64,000 bases of DNA from Acetivibrio clariflavus DSM 19732 (GTDB lineage: Bacteria; Bacillota; Clostridia; Acetivibrionales; Acetivibrionaceae), in assembly GCF_000237085.1 (NCBI RefSeq), contig NC_016627.1:2852118-2916117 (forward strand), given 5' to 3'. This document shows positions 36,501 to 45,927 of the stretch, piece after piece; positions within the stretch are counted from its first letter, which is position 1; the number at the start of each line of letters is the position of its first letter. The notes under the pieces were generated by a model. That model was not told the origin of the DNA and ran no database searches. It was given only the letters and a program-made list of their open reading frames with translations. The position numbers and the translations under genes are program-made.

Positions 36501-37571
36501 CTATTTATACATTTTCTCAAGGCTTTCCACAATAGCTTTTTTCAGTGCTTCAGCAGCCTTATCTTGATAAGCGGATGTCTTTAGCTTGTTGAGTTCTGAA
36601 TTGTTGGACATATAACCTATTTCCGCAATTACTGCCGGCATGTTGGCAGTTCTTAGAACAGCCAGTCCAGGACGTTCAATAATGCCTAAGTCCCTGGTTC
36701 CTAAAGTACTTACCAAATTTTTCTGTACAATCCTCGCAAACTCATAGGAGGTCAATTTGCCTTTTGTCTTAGATGCACTCGGATAATACAATGACATACT
36801 ACCGGTAACGCTTGACGCCCCTGCGTTGTTATGAACGCTAATGAGTAAATCGGCATTTTTACTATTTGCAAGATCGGATCTTGCATATAAACTCAAAGTG
36901 GAATCACTGGTCCTCGTCATATAAGTTACGATTCCCAACTCTTTCAGTTTTTCATTCAATTTTTTTGCAATGCTGAGGTTTAAATCCTTTTCCTTTACCC
37001 CACCATATACTGCTCCTGATTGCGTTCCGCCGTGTCCGGCATCAATTACAACAATTCGTCCCTTTACACCGGAATAACCGCCGCCACTTGCAGGTATTTC
37101 TTCCTTTACTTCTTCAGGCATTTCCCCCAAATACACTGTAGATGTCTTTTGGCTCCAGCCTACCGGGATATTAAAGGATTCAGCAACAAATCTAACAGGA
37201 ACCATAACAGTGCCGTTGTACAGTACAGCCGGCGATTCCATTCTCTTTATTTCTCCATTTACATAACAATTGATATAACCAATATACATTATTATATTAT
37301 CATTGCCTTTAGTAATAACCAGTCTGTTTCTTAGTTCATTCCATTCCACTTTGGCACCAAATTGCGAAAAAACAGTTGCTACCGGTACAACCAGGCGATC
37401 ATTAATTGAAATTGGTTCTCTTTCCATATTGAGGGCTAATCCGTTAACAGCTATTTTAGAACTGGATATGGCCCCCCAAACCCCTGAAAAGTATTCGCCT
37501 GCTGCATAAGTATTCGTTATGTTCAGTAAGAAAGTAACGATAATTAAAGTCAGTAATAAAGTCCTCTTCAT
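36501..37571 (-). CDS. Secreted N-acetylmuramoyl-L-alanine amidase with copper-amine-oxidase-like N-domain
   Basis: A 356-residue zinc hydrolase that cuts the bond between muramic acid and the peptide stem of peptidoglycan. A signal peptide (about 1-24, ending NTYAAG) is followed by a copper-amine-oxidase N-terminal-like repeat domain (about 30-140), a cell-surface module common in Firmicutes. The Amidase_3 domain (about 172-355) shows the zinc ligands H180 in DAGHGG, E in GVKEKDLNLS and H in ISVHNNAG, plus the catalytic E in IAEIGYMSN. The ATG at 37571 has GGAGGAG upstream; the longer TTG start overlaps that site and is rejected. Single gene. Confidence 0.93.
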   Translation of the reverse strand: MKRTLLLTLIIVTFLLNITNTYAAGEYFSGVWGAISSSKIAVNGLALNMEREPISINDRLVVPVATVFSQFGAKVEWNELRNRLVITKGNDNIIMYIGYINCYVNGEIKRMESPAVLYNGTVMVPVRFVAESFNIPVGWSQKTSTVYLGEMPEEVKEEIPASGGGYSGVKGRIVVIDAGHGGTQSGAVYGGVKEKDLNLSIAKKLNEKLKELGIVTYMTRTSDSTLSLYARSDLANSKNADLLISVHNNAGASSVTGSMSLYYPSASKTKGKLTSYEFARIVQKNLVSTLGTRDLGIIERPGLAVLRTANMPAVIAEIGYMSNNSELNKLKTSAYQDKAAEALKKAIVESLEKMYK

Positions 37572-37760
37572 AGCTCTCCTCCCCAAATTGATGGTTTGTT
37601 TACATAATGTATTTCTACGTGTATTATGTTTATCCTTTATGTAATTTTTGCTACATACGGGCCAGAGGTTGAGATATCCAATGCAATTTTAATCTTCTTT
37701 TGAAAAATGGGATTATTAGACTTAAGCCATAAAAAATAGACCAGCTTGGAAATGACTAAT

Positions 37761-38066
37761 CTAAATGCCTTTTTTAACCTTTAATGCTCTGCGAATGGGA
37801 GGAAATATCCAAAATCCCAGTGCCATTGCTACAAGACATGCACCCATTGAAGATAAAATAGGTAATATGGAATAATACAAATCTGCCAATGATATATTTG
37901 AATTTGTTTCAAATAATTTAGATATTTTTATAATAAGAAACATAAACAAAAATGCAATTCCGGTAATTTGAAAAATGAAATGCTGTTTTAGTAAATTTAA
38001 AATGGATGCTGAAAATAAAACCACAAAGAAAACAGAAACAGAATAATTTATACTAAGTTCATGCAT
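37761..38066 (-). CDS. Small integral membrane protein, 101 residues
   Basis: Three hydrophobic segments are visible: about 10-26, 32-50 and 66-90. They are followed by a basic cytosolic tail (RRALKVKKG). No family is recognised. The ribosome site is weak (GTGAGGA about 12 nt before the ATG). It stands alone between the amidase and a sugar-binding lipoprotein gene. Confidence 0.6.
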   Translation of the reverse strand: MHELSINYSVSVFFVVLFSASILNLLKQHFIFQITGIAFLFMFLIIKISKLFETNSNISLADLYYSILPILSSMGACLVAMALGFWIFPPIRRALKVKKGI

Positions 38067-38215
38067 AAATTTTCATTCCTCACTTCTTATATATCTGCAT
38101 TTCTCAGGTATATTTTATATTGATTGGTAATTTATTTCAATATATTTCCCTACCCTTTACTTAAGCTGTTTTGGTTATGCGAAATTTAGCCAACCGGAAA
38201 AAATTTTTTTAAAAT

Positions 38216-38266
38216 AAAAATAACTTCCGCTACGAATGTTGTAAATTTTGAAGCGAAAGTTATTTT
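38216..38266 (-). terminator. Terminator of the solitary sugar-binding lipoprotein gene
   Basis: AAAAATAACTTCCGCT (38216-38231) pairs with AGCGAAAGTTATTTT (38252-38266) with one mismatch. On the minus strand the stem ends in a T-rich tract. It is about 50 bp past the stop codon. Confidence 0.7.
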
Positions 38267-38318
38267 ACTGCTAAATCAAAACTATAATAAATTTTTTGTC
38301 AAAGTAATGCAAATTATT

Positions 38319-39695
38319 TTACTCTGTTTCTTCAATTACACTATTAATCTTTTCAGCAATCTCATCAACTGCTTTTTTTGTAACTTCATAATCATATGCA
38401 CCATTTATACCCATAACATTATCCCAAATTTTGGTCAAACCCTCTTTTAAATAATTTTCCGCAGGTCCCCATGAAGCAATTGACGGATAAGCTTTAGCAT
38501 ACTTCATTTGTTCTTTAAATACCTTAAGAAACTTATGGTCAGAAATTGAAGGATCTTCATACGCTTCTTTGTTGGTAGGAAGGTTTCCGGTAATTTTAGC
38601 GTATGCAATCTGCGCTTCCTTATCGCTTAAATAATCGCAAAGTGCTATAGAAGCCTCTTTATTTTTCGACGACTTGAATACAGAAATTGTGCTTCCGCCC
38701 AGAAATGCCTTTCTGCCAGCTGGACCTTCAGGAATTAAGGCAACTCCGATTTTATCTATAAGGTCATTTACGCCATCGTTCTTATTTTTCTCCAGAGTTG
38801 CTATATTCCAAGGCCCTAATATCGAAACTGCATAGGCGCCGTTCGCAAAAGCAGCCTCAACATCGTTTGTGCTTTTTTCCAGTGAAGCTCTATCCATTAG
38901 CCCTTCCAAAGCAAGTTCCGAATAGAATTTTATTCCCTGTAATGCCTCCGGAGAATTAATTTTAACTTCTTTTCCGTCTTCCGATGTAAACTCGCCGCCA
39001 GCACCGTAAATCCACGGTGCAAAGTTATGCAAGACATTCCAATCATTTTTTCCGGGCATACCTAATGCCGGCAATCTTACTCCGTCTATTTCGATATTGT
39101 TCAATTTCCGCAATGCTTCTTTAAATTTATCCCAGGTAGCAAAATCAGTCTCAGGATTAACACCAGCTCTTTCGCAGGCATCCTTCCTGTAGAATATTAC
39201 TCTTGTCTCGGCAAACCACGGTACAGCGGTTTTTTTATCGGATCCAAGAAGACCTGTTGTGTCTAGAACCGATTCCTGAAATTTGCTCCAATCAATATGA
39301 TGGGTTAAATCTTCCAAGGCATCCATGTAGGAAATAGCACCAACCCAACTTGTCCCAAGTTGTGCTATATCAGGTGCATCTCCTGTTGTAGCTGCAGCTG
39401 TAAGCTTTCTCCATGCAGCTCCCCAGTCAACAACAGTAGTAGTAATGGTTAGTTCCGGATTAGCATTCAAAAAAGGCTTACATACATTTAACAAATCTTG
39501 TTCCGGTGAAGAACTGTTGGGCATTATCCAAATCTTAATATTTCCAGAATAACCGCCCGATATAGCCTTTTCCTGAGGTTGCTTGCTGCTATTAGGTAAC
39601 ACAGGCGGTTCCGGTTCTTTTGTCTCTTTTTTGCATGCAGCAAAACTAAATAAAAACGATAAAATCAAAAAAAATGTAATTACCTTTTTAAGCAT
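38319..39695 (-). CDS. ABC transporter sugar-binding lipoprotein (family 1 extracellular solute-binding protein)
   Basis: A 458-residue lipoprotein that captures sugars outside the membrane. The signal peptide ends in the lipobox FAAC with C21 as the lipidated residue. It is followed by a short linker and a two-lobed SBP_bac_1 fold, with motifs such as TTGDAPDIAQLGTSWVGAI (about 105-123) and AFANGAYAVSILGPWN. The start is the ATG at 39695 behind GGGAGGAT; the longer frame from 39788 would hide the signal peptide. No permease genes are adjacent, so it must use a system encoded elsewhere or that of the neighbouring operon. The ligand is probably an oligosaccharide, but this is not determined. 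Confidence 0.88.
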   Translation of the reverse strand: MLKKVITFFLILSFLFSFAACKKETKEPEPPVLPNSSKQPQEKAISGGYSGNIKIWIMPNSSSPEQDLLNVCKPFLNANPELTITTTVVDWGAAWRKLTAAATTGDAPDIAQLGTSWVGAISYMDALEDLTHHIDWSKFQESVLDTTGLLGSDKKTAVPWFAETRVIFYRKDACERAGVNPETDFATWDKFKEALRKLNNIEIDGVRLPALGMPGKNDWNVLHNFAPWIYGAGGEFTSEDGKEVKINSPEALQGIKFYSELALEGLMDRASLEKSTNDVEAAFANGAYAVSILGPWNIATLEKNKNDGVNDLIDKIGVALIPEGPAGRKAFLGGSTISVFKSSKNKEASIALCDYLSDKEAQIAYAKITGNLPTNKEAYEDPSISDHKFLKVFKEQMKYAKAYPSIASWGPAENYLKEGLTKIWDNVMGINGAYDYEVTKKAVDEIAEKINSVIEETE

Positions 39696-40099
39696 GTCTA
39701 ATCCTCCCAGCATAATATAATAGTAACAATGTGACATCAGTTTGTAAAAATAAACTGACGGTTCAATTAATCTGATATCTTTCATCAATAAAAACTACTT
39801 TCACAAGGATATTATGCGACCGGACGAAAAGTACATTCACAACAAGTTTATAATTTTACACAAACATTGATTATTAATTACGTAAAAGTATAAAAAATTG
39901 AGAACGCAGTAGCGAACGAAAATACAATAAATAATATATGTTTACTTTTTTTGATTTTCCAATAATCGAAAAAGAAATAAAAATACTATATTTTTATCTT
40001 AATTCAAATAGTAACAAATTTCAACTATTCTATTGATTTAATCCGAAAAGCAATTATGTGAACCAATGGGAATAGCACTCTGTAAAATACGAAAAATAC
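39696..40099. other. Intergenic region, promoter side of the lipoprotein gene
   Basis: About 400 bp of AT-rich DNA between the lipoprotein gene start and the terminator of the next minus-strand gene. No frame with a ribosome site was found, and no promoter could be assigned with confidence. Confidence 0.35.
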
Positions 40100-40125
40100 A
40101 AGTATATCACTGATGTGATATACTT
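40100..40125 (-). terminator. Terminator of the anchored hypothetical gene
   Basis: AAGTATATCAC (40100-40110) pairs with GTGATATACTT (40115-40125), a strong stem directly after the stop codon at 40127. T-rich sequence follows on the minus strand after a short gap. Confidence 0.6.
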
Positions 40126-40126
40126 T

Positions 40127-40732
40127 TTATTGGGAATTTTTTAAAATATATTCCAAAACAATATGTGCATTTTTATTTCTCATAACATCATCTTTATCAT
40201 TTTCTTTAGGGAGTCTTATTGCGAAGTAATAATCTTCGGGAAATCCCATTTCCAAAAACATATCCAATTTTTTCACCGGAATTGCATATACTTTGTAATT
40301 GTTTTCCCCGTCAGGGTCCGCTTTTACTTCCGGAAAACCGCTAAGGTCAATATTGTACTTGTCAACATAGGAATCAAGCGGTTCAAAAAAATGATGGTTG
40401 ATTATCGGCAAAAGTGTTTCTTTATCCAACAAAAAAATTTGAGATATACCTATAACAAATTCCACTTCAAGCCGTGAAGGTGTAATCGGTAGAATTGAAA
40501 CAACAGCTTTTTCTTTATCTTTTCCCTGTATTAATGACTCAAAAAGAGCCTTATTTTCGTCCAAATTCTGCAATATAACTTCTCTGTTTCCAATAACATA
40601 TCCGATTTCCAGGTCAGCTTCACCGCCGGAGTCACCGCTTGACGCCACAATAATTGTTATAATTACGAATATGGCTATTATTACTTTATATTTGTGATAA
40701 TACCAGAAATTTTCCAGCTTTTTTCTAAACAT
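40127..40732 (-). CDS. Membrane-anchored hypothetical protein, 201 residues
   Basis: A single N-terminal transmembrane helix (about 17-33, VIIAIFVIITIIVASS) is preceded by a basic segment and followed by a roughly 165-residue outside domain of mixed alpha/beta character. No family is recognised. The outer part could be a ligand-binding or assembly domain (it includes EVEFVIGISQIFLLDKETLLP). GGAGTAAGT lies upstream of the ATG. It has its own terminator and is not in an operon with the transporters. Confidence 0.65.
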   Translation of the reverse strand: MFRKKLENFWYYHKYKVIIAIFVIITIIVASSGDSGGEADLEIGYVIGNREVILQNLDENKALFESLIQGKDKEKAVVSILPITPSRLEVEFVIGISQIFLLDKETLLPIINHHFFEPLDSYVDKYNIDLSGFPEVKADPDGENNYKVYAIPVKKLDMFLEMGFPEDYYFAIRLPKENDKDDVMRNKNAHIVLEYILKNSQ

Positions 40733-41065
40733 TTTACCAGCACTTACTCCTTTCGAATTATCTTAATATATACACCCTATTTTTATATTTAGGGGTAAAT
40801 ATCGATTTAAATTAAACTTTGAGTAATTATCAATACTTATTTTACATTAGACTTTTGAAAATTCCCATAGGCATTTTCAAATAATTGTCCGGTTTATAAA
40901 GCAATTATCCTATAATTTATCCAAAATATTTTGAAATCAAAATTACAAGGCTTAATTTTAAAGTTTTCAAACTGCTTATAATCTCGCCGATGAAAAATAT
41001 TCGATTTGTAATATTCAATTCCTTAGTTTATAATGAATTTAAAATAAAAATTACGGGAGGATAAA
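40733..41065. other. Divergent intergenic region
   Basis: This is the shared upstream region of two divergent genes, about 330 bp and AT-rich. No operator or RNA structure was recognised. GGGAGGA at its right end is the ribosome site of the next gene. Confidence 0.35.
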
Positions 41066-41572
41066 ATGGATCTATTTATTGAAAGAATTGTTGCCAGAAA
41101 GAAGGATTATGTGGATTATTTGATTATTTTAGCAACCATTATAATTTCCTTTATTATTGCTTTCTTAATTATACTTATGACCGGCCCTGTTCTGTTTGGG
41201 GTAGGAGTGGGACTAGTCACTATTATTGGATATATAGGTTACCGGATTATTACATCGCGAAACATTGAATACGAGTATTCTCTTACAAACGGTGACCTGG
41301 AAATCTCCAAAATAATTGCCAAAAAAAGAAGGAAAAGAATTTTTTACGGCAGCTGCAGACAGTTTGAAGTTGTGGACAAAGCATCAAGCGAAAGACATAA
41401 AAGATTTGTTAACGATGAGATGAATAAAATTCATGCGGTAAGCTCAATGAAGTCCCAGGATGTATACTTCTTTATATCCAACTACAATGACAGAAAAACA
41501 ATTGTTTATTTTGAACCCTGTGAAAAAATTATAGACAAAATTAGGTCATTGAACAGAAAAGCTTTTTTATAA
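41066..41572 (+). CDS. DUF6106-like membrane protein
   Basis: A 168-residue protein with two transmembrane helices (about 18-38 and 42-62) and a C-terminal cytosolic domain of about 100 residues. The pattern NIEYEYSLTNGDLEISKIIAKKRRKR and the later YFFISNYNDRKTIVYFEP match what I remember of the clostridial DUF6106 family, whose function is unknown. GGGAGGA lies upstream of the ATG and a clear terminator follows. Single gene. Confidence 0.7.
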   Translation: MDLFIERIVARKKDYVDYLIILATIIISFIIAFLIILMTGPVLFGVGVGLVTIIGYIGYRIITSRNIEYEYSLTNGDLEISKIIAKKRRKRIFYGSCRQFEVVDKASSERHKRFVNDEMNKIHAVSSMKSQDVYFFISNYNDRKTIVYFEPCEKIIDKIRSLNRKAFL

Positions 41573-41577
41573 AGATG

Positions 41578-41600
41578 GGAAGCATAAAAGCTTCCTTTTT
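41578..41600 (+). terminator. Terminator of the DUF6106-like gene
   Basis: GGAAGC (41578-41583) and GCTTCC (41590-41595), followed by five T. It lies 6 bp past the stop codon. Confidence 0.75.
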
Positions 41601-41663
41601 ATTATATGATTTTACACAGCCTATATATTTTTCTACACAATCTATTCGATTCGCAATAAAAAA

Positions 41664-41688
41664 AGTGAGTAGAATTTTCTACTCACTG
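41664..41688 (-). terminator. Terminator of the sugar ABC transporter operon
   Basis: AGTGAGTAGA (41664-41673) and TCTACTCACT (41678-41687) form a perfect 10-bp stem with a 4-nt loop. On the minus strand a run of seven T follows. It is about 38 bp past the permease stop. Confidence 0.85.
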
Positions 41689-41725
41689 TCTATATTTATC
41701 TTATGTCTATCAAAATCTTTTTCAA

Positions 41726-42586
41726 TTATCCTTTTACAGAACCTGCAGTAACTCCACCGATTATATATTTAGAGAATACGGCGAATGCTATCAAAATAGG
41801 CACAACTGAAATGGCAATTGCCATATAAGCCGCTGAGAAATCTGTTCTGTAAACCCCTTTAGCATTGGCAACAAGAATCGGTACTGTATGAAGATGTTCT
41901 TTTCTTAAAACTATCTGAGGAATCAACAGTTGGTTCCATGAGTTTATAAAGTTGAACATTCCCATTGTTGCAATAGAAGGAGTTGCTATTGGCAATACCA
42001 TCTTGTTAAATATACCGAATTCGGTTGCTCCGTCTATTCTCGCAGACTCAACTATTGAATCCGGAAGTGTAGAATCCAGATACAGCTTTACAAAATAAAC
42101 AAACTGCGCACTTGCAATCATTGGAATTATAAGAGCCCATAAGTTATTCAACAGATTCAGTCTTTGTACTACATCATAAAAACCGATTACACCAAGCTGG
42201 GGTGGTATCATCATAGAACACAATATCACCCAGAACAAAGCCTTATTGCCCACAAATTTATATTTTGAAAAACCATATGCAGTTAATGTACCGAAATAAG
42301 CGAGTAAGGCAGTTCCTACTCCGGATACAAACAGGCTGTTTAAAAAGCCTCTCCAAATATTAACCCTTTCTTTCATTTTCAAATAGTTTGCCCAAGCATA
42401 TTTCCCGGGAAGAAGATTCAATCCCTGTGCAATAGCTTGGTTGTTATGAGTTGAATTTATTATCATAAAATAGAACGGTAGAAAGCATATAACTGCCAGT
42501 CCAATTAAAAAAATATATAAAAGGATATCCCCTATACCAATCCTGCTGCTACTGCTTTTATATTTTTTTACGGCCAACGCACTCAT
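41726..42586 (-). CDS. Carbohydrate ABC transporter permease, MalG type
   Basis: A 286-residue inner-membrane subunit with six predicted helices. The binding-protein-dependent transport signature EAA loop is seen as VESARIDGATEFGIFNKMVLPIA (about 178-200), the contact site for the ATPase. It starts 19 bp after the preceding permease gene. No ATPase gene is adjacent, so it must borrow a multi-sugar MsiK-like ATPase, as is usual for clostridial cellodextrin systems. In A. thermocellus the corresponding trio (Cthe_1018-1020, by memory) imports cellodextrins. Confidence 0.93.
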   Translation of the reverse strand: MSALAVKKYKSSSSRIGIGDILLYIFLIGLAVICFLPFYFMIINSTHNNQAIAQGLNLLPGKYAWANYLKMKERVNIWRGFLNSLFVSGVGTALLAYFGTLTAYGFSKYKFVGNKALFWVILCSMMIPPQLGVIGFYDVVQRLNLLNNLWALIIPMIASAQFVYFVKLYLDSTLPDSIVESARIDGATEFGIFNKMVLPIATPSIATMGMFNFINSWNQLLIPQIVLRKEHLHTVPILVANAKGVYRTDFSAAYMAIAISVVPILIAFAVFSKYIIGGVTAGSVKG

Positions 42587-42605
42587 TAAATACTATCCCC
42601 CCTAA

Positions 42606-43523
42606 TTAAGCTTCTTTTCGATTAATAAATTTCAGAGCAATAAGAACGACAATAAATATGTGCACAAAAAGGCCTATAGCTACAGCGGAAGCATATCCCA
42701 AATTATAGTTTGTGAATCCTTGCCTATATATGTGCATTACCATTGTTGTTACTTTATTTTGGGGAGCTCCTGTTCCGTTAGTCAAAACTTGTGGAATATC
42801 ATACATACTTAATCCACCGATGATTGAGGTTACAACTTGGTAAGTCATTATAGACCTAAGCTGTGGAAGAGTAACAAATCTAAAAGTCTGCCACTTATTT
42901 GCCCCATCAACCCTGGCAGCTTCAAACAACTCTTCAGGAATAGCTTTTATTCCCGCCATAAATATAATCATTGTGTATCCAAACCACATCCAAGTCAATA
43001 TTGTTGAAACTGATAATCTTGTCGCCCAGACATTTTGCAGAAAATAAAATGGCTCTTTAAGTATCTTCAAAGCCAATAATAAATCATTAACCGCACCATT
43101 GGGATATCCCAAAAGGAATGAGAACAATGCTGCTATTGATGCCATGGTAATAAGATTAGGCAAGTAATAGATAGCTCTAAAAAATTCTTTACCTCTAATC
43201 TTATTGCTTTTATCCGTTAATAATACAGCTAATGCCAAAGCACCTACAAACTGAGGAATAACGTTGCAAATCCACAGTATCCAGGTGTTCTTTATACTCT
43301 GAAGAAAAATTCCGCCTTTTGCAATATCTTCAAAGAGCCTTCTATAATTTTTAAATCCTACCCATACAGGAGGTGTTGTAGCACCTTGCCAATCTGTAAA
43401 ACTTAAATAAAAGGTTTTAAGTATCGGAAAGATTATAAAGATAGACATAATTACAAAAAAAGGAAATATAAACAAATATCCATAAAGGGCGTATTTATCA
43501 TTTCTTGTTAATCTCTTAAGCAA
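42606..43523 (-). CDS. Carbohydrate ABC transporter permease, MalF type
   Basis: A 305-residue membrane subunit with six predicted helices and the EAA loop EELFEAARVDGANKWQTFRFVTLP (about 199-222, shown by its ends). It pairs with the MalG-type permease to form the channel. It is separated from the binding protein gene by 106 bp that contain a strong hairpin, which suggests different expression levels. A CCTCCC-complement ribosome site (GGGGGAGG) precedes the start. Confidence 0.93.
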   Translation of the reverse strand: MLKRLTRNDKYALYGYLFIFPFFVIMSIFIIFPILKTFYLSFTDWQGATTPPVWVGFKNYRRLFEDIAKGGIFLQSIKNTWILWICNVIPQFVGALALAVLLTDKSNKIRGKEFFRAIYYLPNLITMASIAALFSFLLGYPNGAVNDLLLALKILKEPFYFLQNVWATRLSVSTILTWMWFGYTMIIFMAGIKAIPEELFEAARVDGANKWQTFRFVTLPQLRSIMTYQVVTSIIGGLSMYDIPQVLTNGTGAPQNKVTTMVMHIYRQGFTNYNLGYASAVAIGLFVHIFIVVLIALKFINRKEA

Positions 43524-43551
43524 AGAATATAACCTCCCCCATATTAATTGT

Positions 43552-43588
43552 TTGCCCTATTACCCATCACAGGGGGGTAATAGGGCAA
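43552..43588 (-). promoter_or_regulatory. Intercistronic 14-bp perfect hairpin between binding-protein and permease genes
   Basis: TTGCCCTATTACCC (43552-43565) and GGGTAATAGGGCAA (43575-43588) are perfect complements around a 9-nt loop. There is no T run on the coding strand, so it is not a simple terminator. The location matches the malE-malF type of hairpin that stabilises the abundant binding-protein mRNA and lowers permease expression; this role is inferred. Confidence 0.7.
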
Positions 43589-43629
43589 TAGTTGCCTTCA
43601 GATTAGTACACTTAATACCTTAGTGCCAA

Positions 43630-45012
43630 TTATTCAACTGTTATTTGGTCTCCAAGGTCGCTTCTAACCTGATCCTTAAACTGTGCCCACATTTGATCTT
43701 CAGTAGTGTTACCGGCAAGATAGCTAAGCATAGCATCCTGGAATGCATTTGTAATTGTGTCATCATATTGTGTAATTATTCTACCATTGATACCGGTAAT
43801 CATCGGTCCAAAGAATTCATATGGGTTCTGATTTACTGTTTTGCTTATCATTTCTGGATCAGTTGACAATTTTTCAATAGCTGCACGGTTACTGATGAAG
43901 TCACCGCTTTGCTTAGCCCAAGCTACTGATTGTTCTTCATCAAGTGTAATGAATTTTATAAATTCCCAAGCAAGTTCTTTATTTGGACTCTTGCTGTACA
44001 TTCCGAACCAGGTACCTCCCCAAGTATATGGAGCAGGTGCTTTTGCAAGACCCCAGTTACCTTTTCCTTTATTTTCTTCTGCTTGGTTAACATCGATTAT
44101 CCATGGAATACCCCATGTTGGTATTGCGTATGCAAAGTGAATATCATCTTCAACTGCTGCTGACCACTGAGGTGTCCATGCTTCCATACCACCCTCAGCG
44201 CCTGCATCTCTCAATTCTTTTGCTATTTTAACAAATTCTTTAACTTTATCATCTATAGTTAATTTACCGTCTACTACCCAACCTTTTTCACGAGCACCTA
44301 AGTACATTCTCATTAATTCAGCCATACCTGGGAAGAGTTTTGCTTTTCCTCCGCTTTCCTGTACAAGTTTTTTACCTGTTTCAACAATTTTATCAGCTGA
44401 TGAGAATAATTCACCGATTTTTTCCGGATCATCTGTTCCGAAATACTTCTTAGCCATTTCCCTCTTGTAACCTACAGCAGCTGCTGTTGCCTGGTGGGAT
44501 AATGCTCTAACTACGCCGTTGTCGTCAGTACCGATTTCAACGGTATAAGGAACTAATTTAGATTTTAAATCATCTACGCTCATGTATTTTGAAAGATCTT
44601 CGTATGCATCAGGAAGGTTAACAAATCTTTTAACGAAAGCTGATTCTGCTGCGAATACGTCAGGTACATCCTGACCGGATCTCAAAGCGGTAGTTATTAA
44701 AGTCTGATAAGCACCATTGGTATCTGCAGTAACCTGCAATTCAACTTGTACATTCGGATACGCCTTTTTAAATGTCTCAACAAGTGGTTCTGACTCGTCC
44801 TTGTTAAAGTGTGCGATAATTAATTTTCCTGTGAAATCTTCACGCTTTTTAGCCTGCTGTCCTTCATCTGTTGTGCCTGCTGGAGCATTTGTAGCTGGTG
44901 CATTTGTCGGTTGCGGATTTGTGTTTCCTCCTCCACAGCCTGCCATCAGAGAAGTAAGCATAAGACCACTTAGTGCCAAAGATGCAGCTCTTTGTAAAAA
45001 CTTACTATTCAT
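43630..45012 (-). CDS. Sugar-binding lipoprotein of the cellodextrin-type ABC transporter
   Basis: A 460-residue extracellular lipoprotein and the first gene of the transporter operon. The lipobox LMAGC places the lipidated cysteine at 26. A Pro/Thr/Ala-rich spacer (about 30-55) precedes the SBP_bac_1 fold (TLRSGQDVPDVFAAESAFVKRF, later AYAIPTWGIPWII and APAPYTWGGTW with many ligand-stacking tryptophans). Based on remembered gene order, its ortholog in A. thermocellus is the cellodextrin-binding protein CbpB (Cthe_1020). GGGGGACA precedes the ATG. The ligand assignment is by analogy. Confidence 0.9.
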   Translation of the reverse strand: MNSKFLQRAASLALSGLMLTSLMAGCGGGNTNPQPTNAPATNAPAGTTDEGQQAKKREDFTGKLIIAHFNKDESEPLVETFKKAYPNVQVELQVTADTNGAYQTLITTALRSGQDVPDVFAAESAFVKRFVNLPDAYEDLSKYMSVDDLKSKLVPYTVEIGTDDNGVVRALSHQATAAAVGYKREMAKKYFGTDDPEKIGELFSSADKIVETGKKLVQESGGKAKLFPGMAELMRMYLGAREKGWVVDGKLTIDDKVKEFVKIAKELRDAGAEGGMEAWTPQWSAAVEDDIHFAYAIPTWGIPWIIDVNQAEENKGKGNWGLAKAPAPYTWGGTWFGMYSKSPNKELAWEFIKFITLDEEQSVAWAKQSGDFISNRAAIEKLSTDPEMISKTVNQNPYEFFGPMITGINGRIITQYDDTITNAFQDAMLSYLAGNTTEDQMWAQFKDQVRSDLGDQITVE

Positions 45013-45799
45013 GTTTTGTCCCCCTTAGTTTTTTTTAAGTTTTCTTTATTAAACCATACAAATATTTATATATAATTTAGTATGGATTAATCACTTAAAG
45101 TTATTTTATATCAAATAAGTAAAAAATTCAACTTCTTGGCAGCCCTATTATATATTTTTGCTCAATTTCGTCAAATACATCTAAAATTATCTATCTCTTT
45201 ATATAGCTGCCTCTAAGGATTGTCAAGCTCCAAAAATTAATCTTTCACACTTTGCCTGCACAAAAAAGTAACACATTGCTTGTCAACTTATGCTGCATCC
45301 CCACTTATTCATTATTAGCTATCCGAAAACTACTATTACGATGGCACATAGCTTATTAATATATTATAAATTAATATTATTTTATTTACCCCCTATAATA
45401 CAACGTAGAGAAACTGTCATTTTTAAGCAATATACCACAATATATGCTATTCTTCGTATTTTTTCTACCATATAGTATATTTTTTCTACATTTTTCTCTA
45501 TTTAAGATATTAAAAGCACTTCCCCTAAACAACTATGTAATCCTGGTAATTATACTATGCAATTTGTCTTTAAAATCTTAAAGATATTAAATTTATAGAA
45601 ATTAACTTTCTAAAGTTACCCCCATCAAATAGATATATATCTAAAAACTAACATTCAATAAATTTTTTTATATAGATTATTTAACTAAAAAATTAATGGT
45701 TCCAACTTAATAATAGAACTAAACGGTATATAAAGTCAAGAAAAATTTATCAAAAAGTCTAAATTGTCTTTATGTTAAGCCTTCAGATAAGTTTTTTAA
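45013..45799. other. Long AT-rich upstream region of the sugar transporter operon
   Basis: About 790 bp with no coding frame that has a ribosome site. It must contain the promoter of the transporter operon. I saw no known riboswitch or catabolite operator that I could defend. Confidence 0.4.
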
Positions 45800-45860
45800 A
45801 GAAATTATGGTACCTATTTTTTAGTGGTTTAGAGCCACTTTTATCAGCACCATAATTTCT
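45800..45860. terminator. Large nested inverted repeat downstream of spoIVA
   Basis: AGAAATTATGGT (45800-45811) pairs perfectly with ACCATAATTTCT (45849-45860). Inside lies a second hairpin (AGTGG at 45823-45827, CCACT at 45835-45839). It starts about 70 bp past the spoIVA stop. Neither strand has a classical T run next to the outer stem, so it may be a terminator or a structured RNA element. Confidence 0.45.
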
Positions 45861-45927
45861 CTACTTCCCTTTGTTCATTTTTAAGTATCGCTCTTATTCA
45901 AAAACTTTCCGAACAATGGCTTGAAGC

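Noticed and set aside
38161-38215. GGTT/AACC hairpin near 38170-38200 considered as a riboswitch
   Set aside because: No conserved riboswitch core is visible and it lies downstream, not upstream, of the neighbouring gene.
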